Position numbers and translations under genes: made by a program
NCBI RefSeq assembly: GCF_001889025.1
Contig: NZ_CP018154.1
Location: forward strand, 2,098,501-2,162,500
Reading direction: 5' to 3'
DNA length: 64,000 bases
DNA from: Sphingorhabdus lutea
GTDB taxonomy: Bacteria; Pseudomonadota; Alphaproteobacteria; Sphingomonadales; Sphingomonadaceae
The notes under the pieces: model-generated
What the model was told of the DNA's origin: nothing
What the model saw: the letters and a program-made list of their open reading frames with translations, nothing else
The model's database searches: none
Shown here: one piece after another, positions 63,760-64,000 of the stretch
Position numbering within the stretch: position 1 is the stretch's first letter
Layout of the letters: every line of letters begins with the position of its first letter

Positions 63760-64000
63760 TTAATCAAAGCGCAAATCATCGGGAATTTCCATTGGTGCAA
63801 AGGCGCTGACATGCGACCTGCCATTATTCCCCATGGGCAGACGTCCAGTTATATTACCCAATGGCGCAAGGATTAACCGAAAAACCTGCCCCCCTATTTC
63901 ACGAAAATCCCAAAGGGAAACCGCAAAACAAAGCATGAGCCAATGCACATGTAAATGTTCAAAAAAATAAGCCTGCCCCAAAATATGGGCGCGTTCCAAA
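63760..64000 (-). CDS. DUF3703 family protein, start cut by the right edge
   Basis: The last 80 or so codons of a protein whose frame is open to the window edge; the edge codon is TTG within the run LERAHILGQ, not a real start. The block ERAHILGQ, HLHVHWLML, the EIGGQVFRLILAPLG segment and the GNNGRSHVSAFAPM ending match the DUF3703 family, small proteins sometimes linked with heavy-metal or polyhydroxyalkanoate loci. The function is unknown. It is convergent with the serine dehydratase gene. Confidence 0.75.
   Translation of the reverse strand, partial: LERAHILGQAYFFEHLHVHWLMLCFAVSLWDFREIGGQVFRLILAPLGNITGRLPMGNNGRSHVSAFAPMEIPDDLRFD

Noticed and set aside
1..64000. CRISPR arrays, insertion sequences, prophage, integrons or rRNA
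   Set aside because: Reading both strands showed no regularly spaced repeats, transposase, integrase or rRNA sequence.

Overview
The window is a compact, gene-dense piece of a bacterial chromosome, moderately AT-rich by eye, with 59 protein-coding genes (two cut by the window edges) and one tRNA. I see no insertion sequence, prophage, CRISPR array, plasmid gene or rRNA. The gene set points to an alphaproteobacterium, most likely Sphingomonadales: an NDUFA9-like complex I protein beside uppP, an FzlA-like GST-fold division protein, the radA-cvpA-NifU-like-CPA2 run, the proA-nadD-rsfS run, a 'vgr-related' HExxH protein, a REDY/HapK-like protein, a DUF3376 patatin, and a dnaK promoter of the alphaproteobacterial sigma-32 type (CTTG-N17-CCTATAT). 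The order-level placement is inference; no 16S or marker comparison was possible.

Layout. 1-2.6 kb: the tail of an unknown gene, a TetR regulator divergent from a flavoprotein with two perfect operator palindromes between them, and tRNA-Leu(CAG). 2.9-14.1 kb: NDUFA9-like protein and uppP; glutamate synthase gltD-gltB; a VOC protein; an FzlA-like protein; ubiG divergent from lysC. 14.2-25.5 kb: katG, a nitronate monooxygenase/FabK-like flavoprotein, a pair of membrane PH-domain proteins, a PhoD-like lipoprotein phosphatase, sdhCDA without sdhB, and a soluble globin-type chemoreceptor. 25.6-36.5 kb: SDR and prmA; a GGDEF-EAL protein; phhA; a Crp/Fnr regulator divergent from a fatty acid hydroxylase; then the CPA2 antiporter, NifU-like, cvpA and radA genes. 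36.6-45 kb: patatin; dnaK-dnaJ followed by a secreted metallo-hydrolase; a PCuAC copper lipoprotein, a vgr-related HExxH protein and an HNH endonuclease. 45-54 kb: proA-nadD-rsfS; an M23 peptidase overlapping a bactofilin; a disulfide-rich Sel1-repeat secreted protein; a REDY-like protein; comM with a secreted papain-like hypothetical; and an SDR. 54-64 kb: phhB, ccmAB, a CinA-type protein, map, argC, an NlpC/P60 peptidase with a leucyl aminopeptidase, a Baeyer-Villiger-type monooxygenase, L-serine dehydratase, and a DUF3703 protein cut by the right edge.

How the genes work together. Most are housekeeping: nitrogen assimilation and amino-acid synthesis (gltBD, lysC, argC, proA), respiration (sdhCDA, ubiG, the complex I-associated protein, ccmAB), proteostasis (dnaKJ, map), envelope and division (uppP, FzlA, M23 with bactofilin, NlpC/P60) and phenylalanine catabolism (phhA and phhB, about 24 kb apart). 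I did not find a convincing new multi-gene system. The best leads are small: the double operator at 1007-1044, a perfect inverted repeat next to the katG promoter, the globin-like chemoreceptor that appears to lack the usual heme-ligating His, the six C-x7-C pairs in the Sel1-repeat protein, sdhCDA without sdhB, and stop codons built into perfect terminator palindromes at two gene ends.
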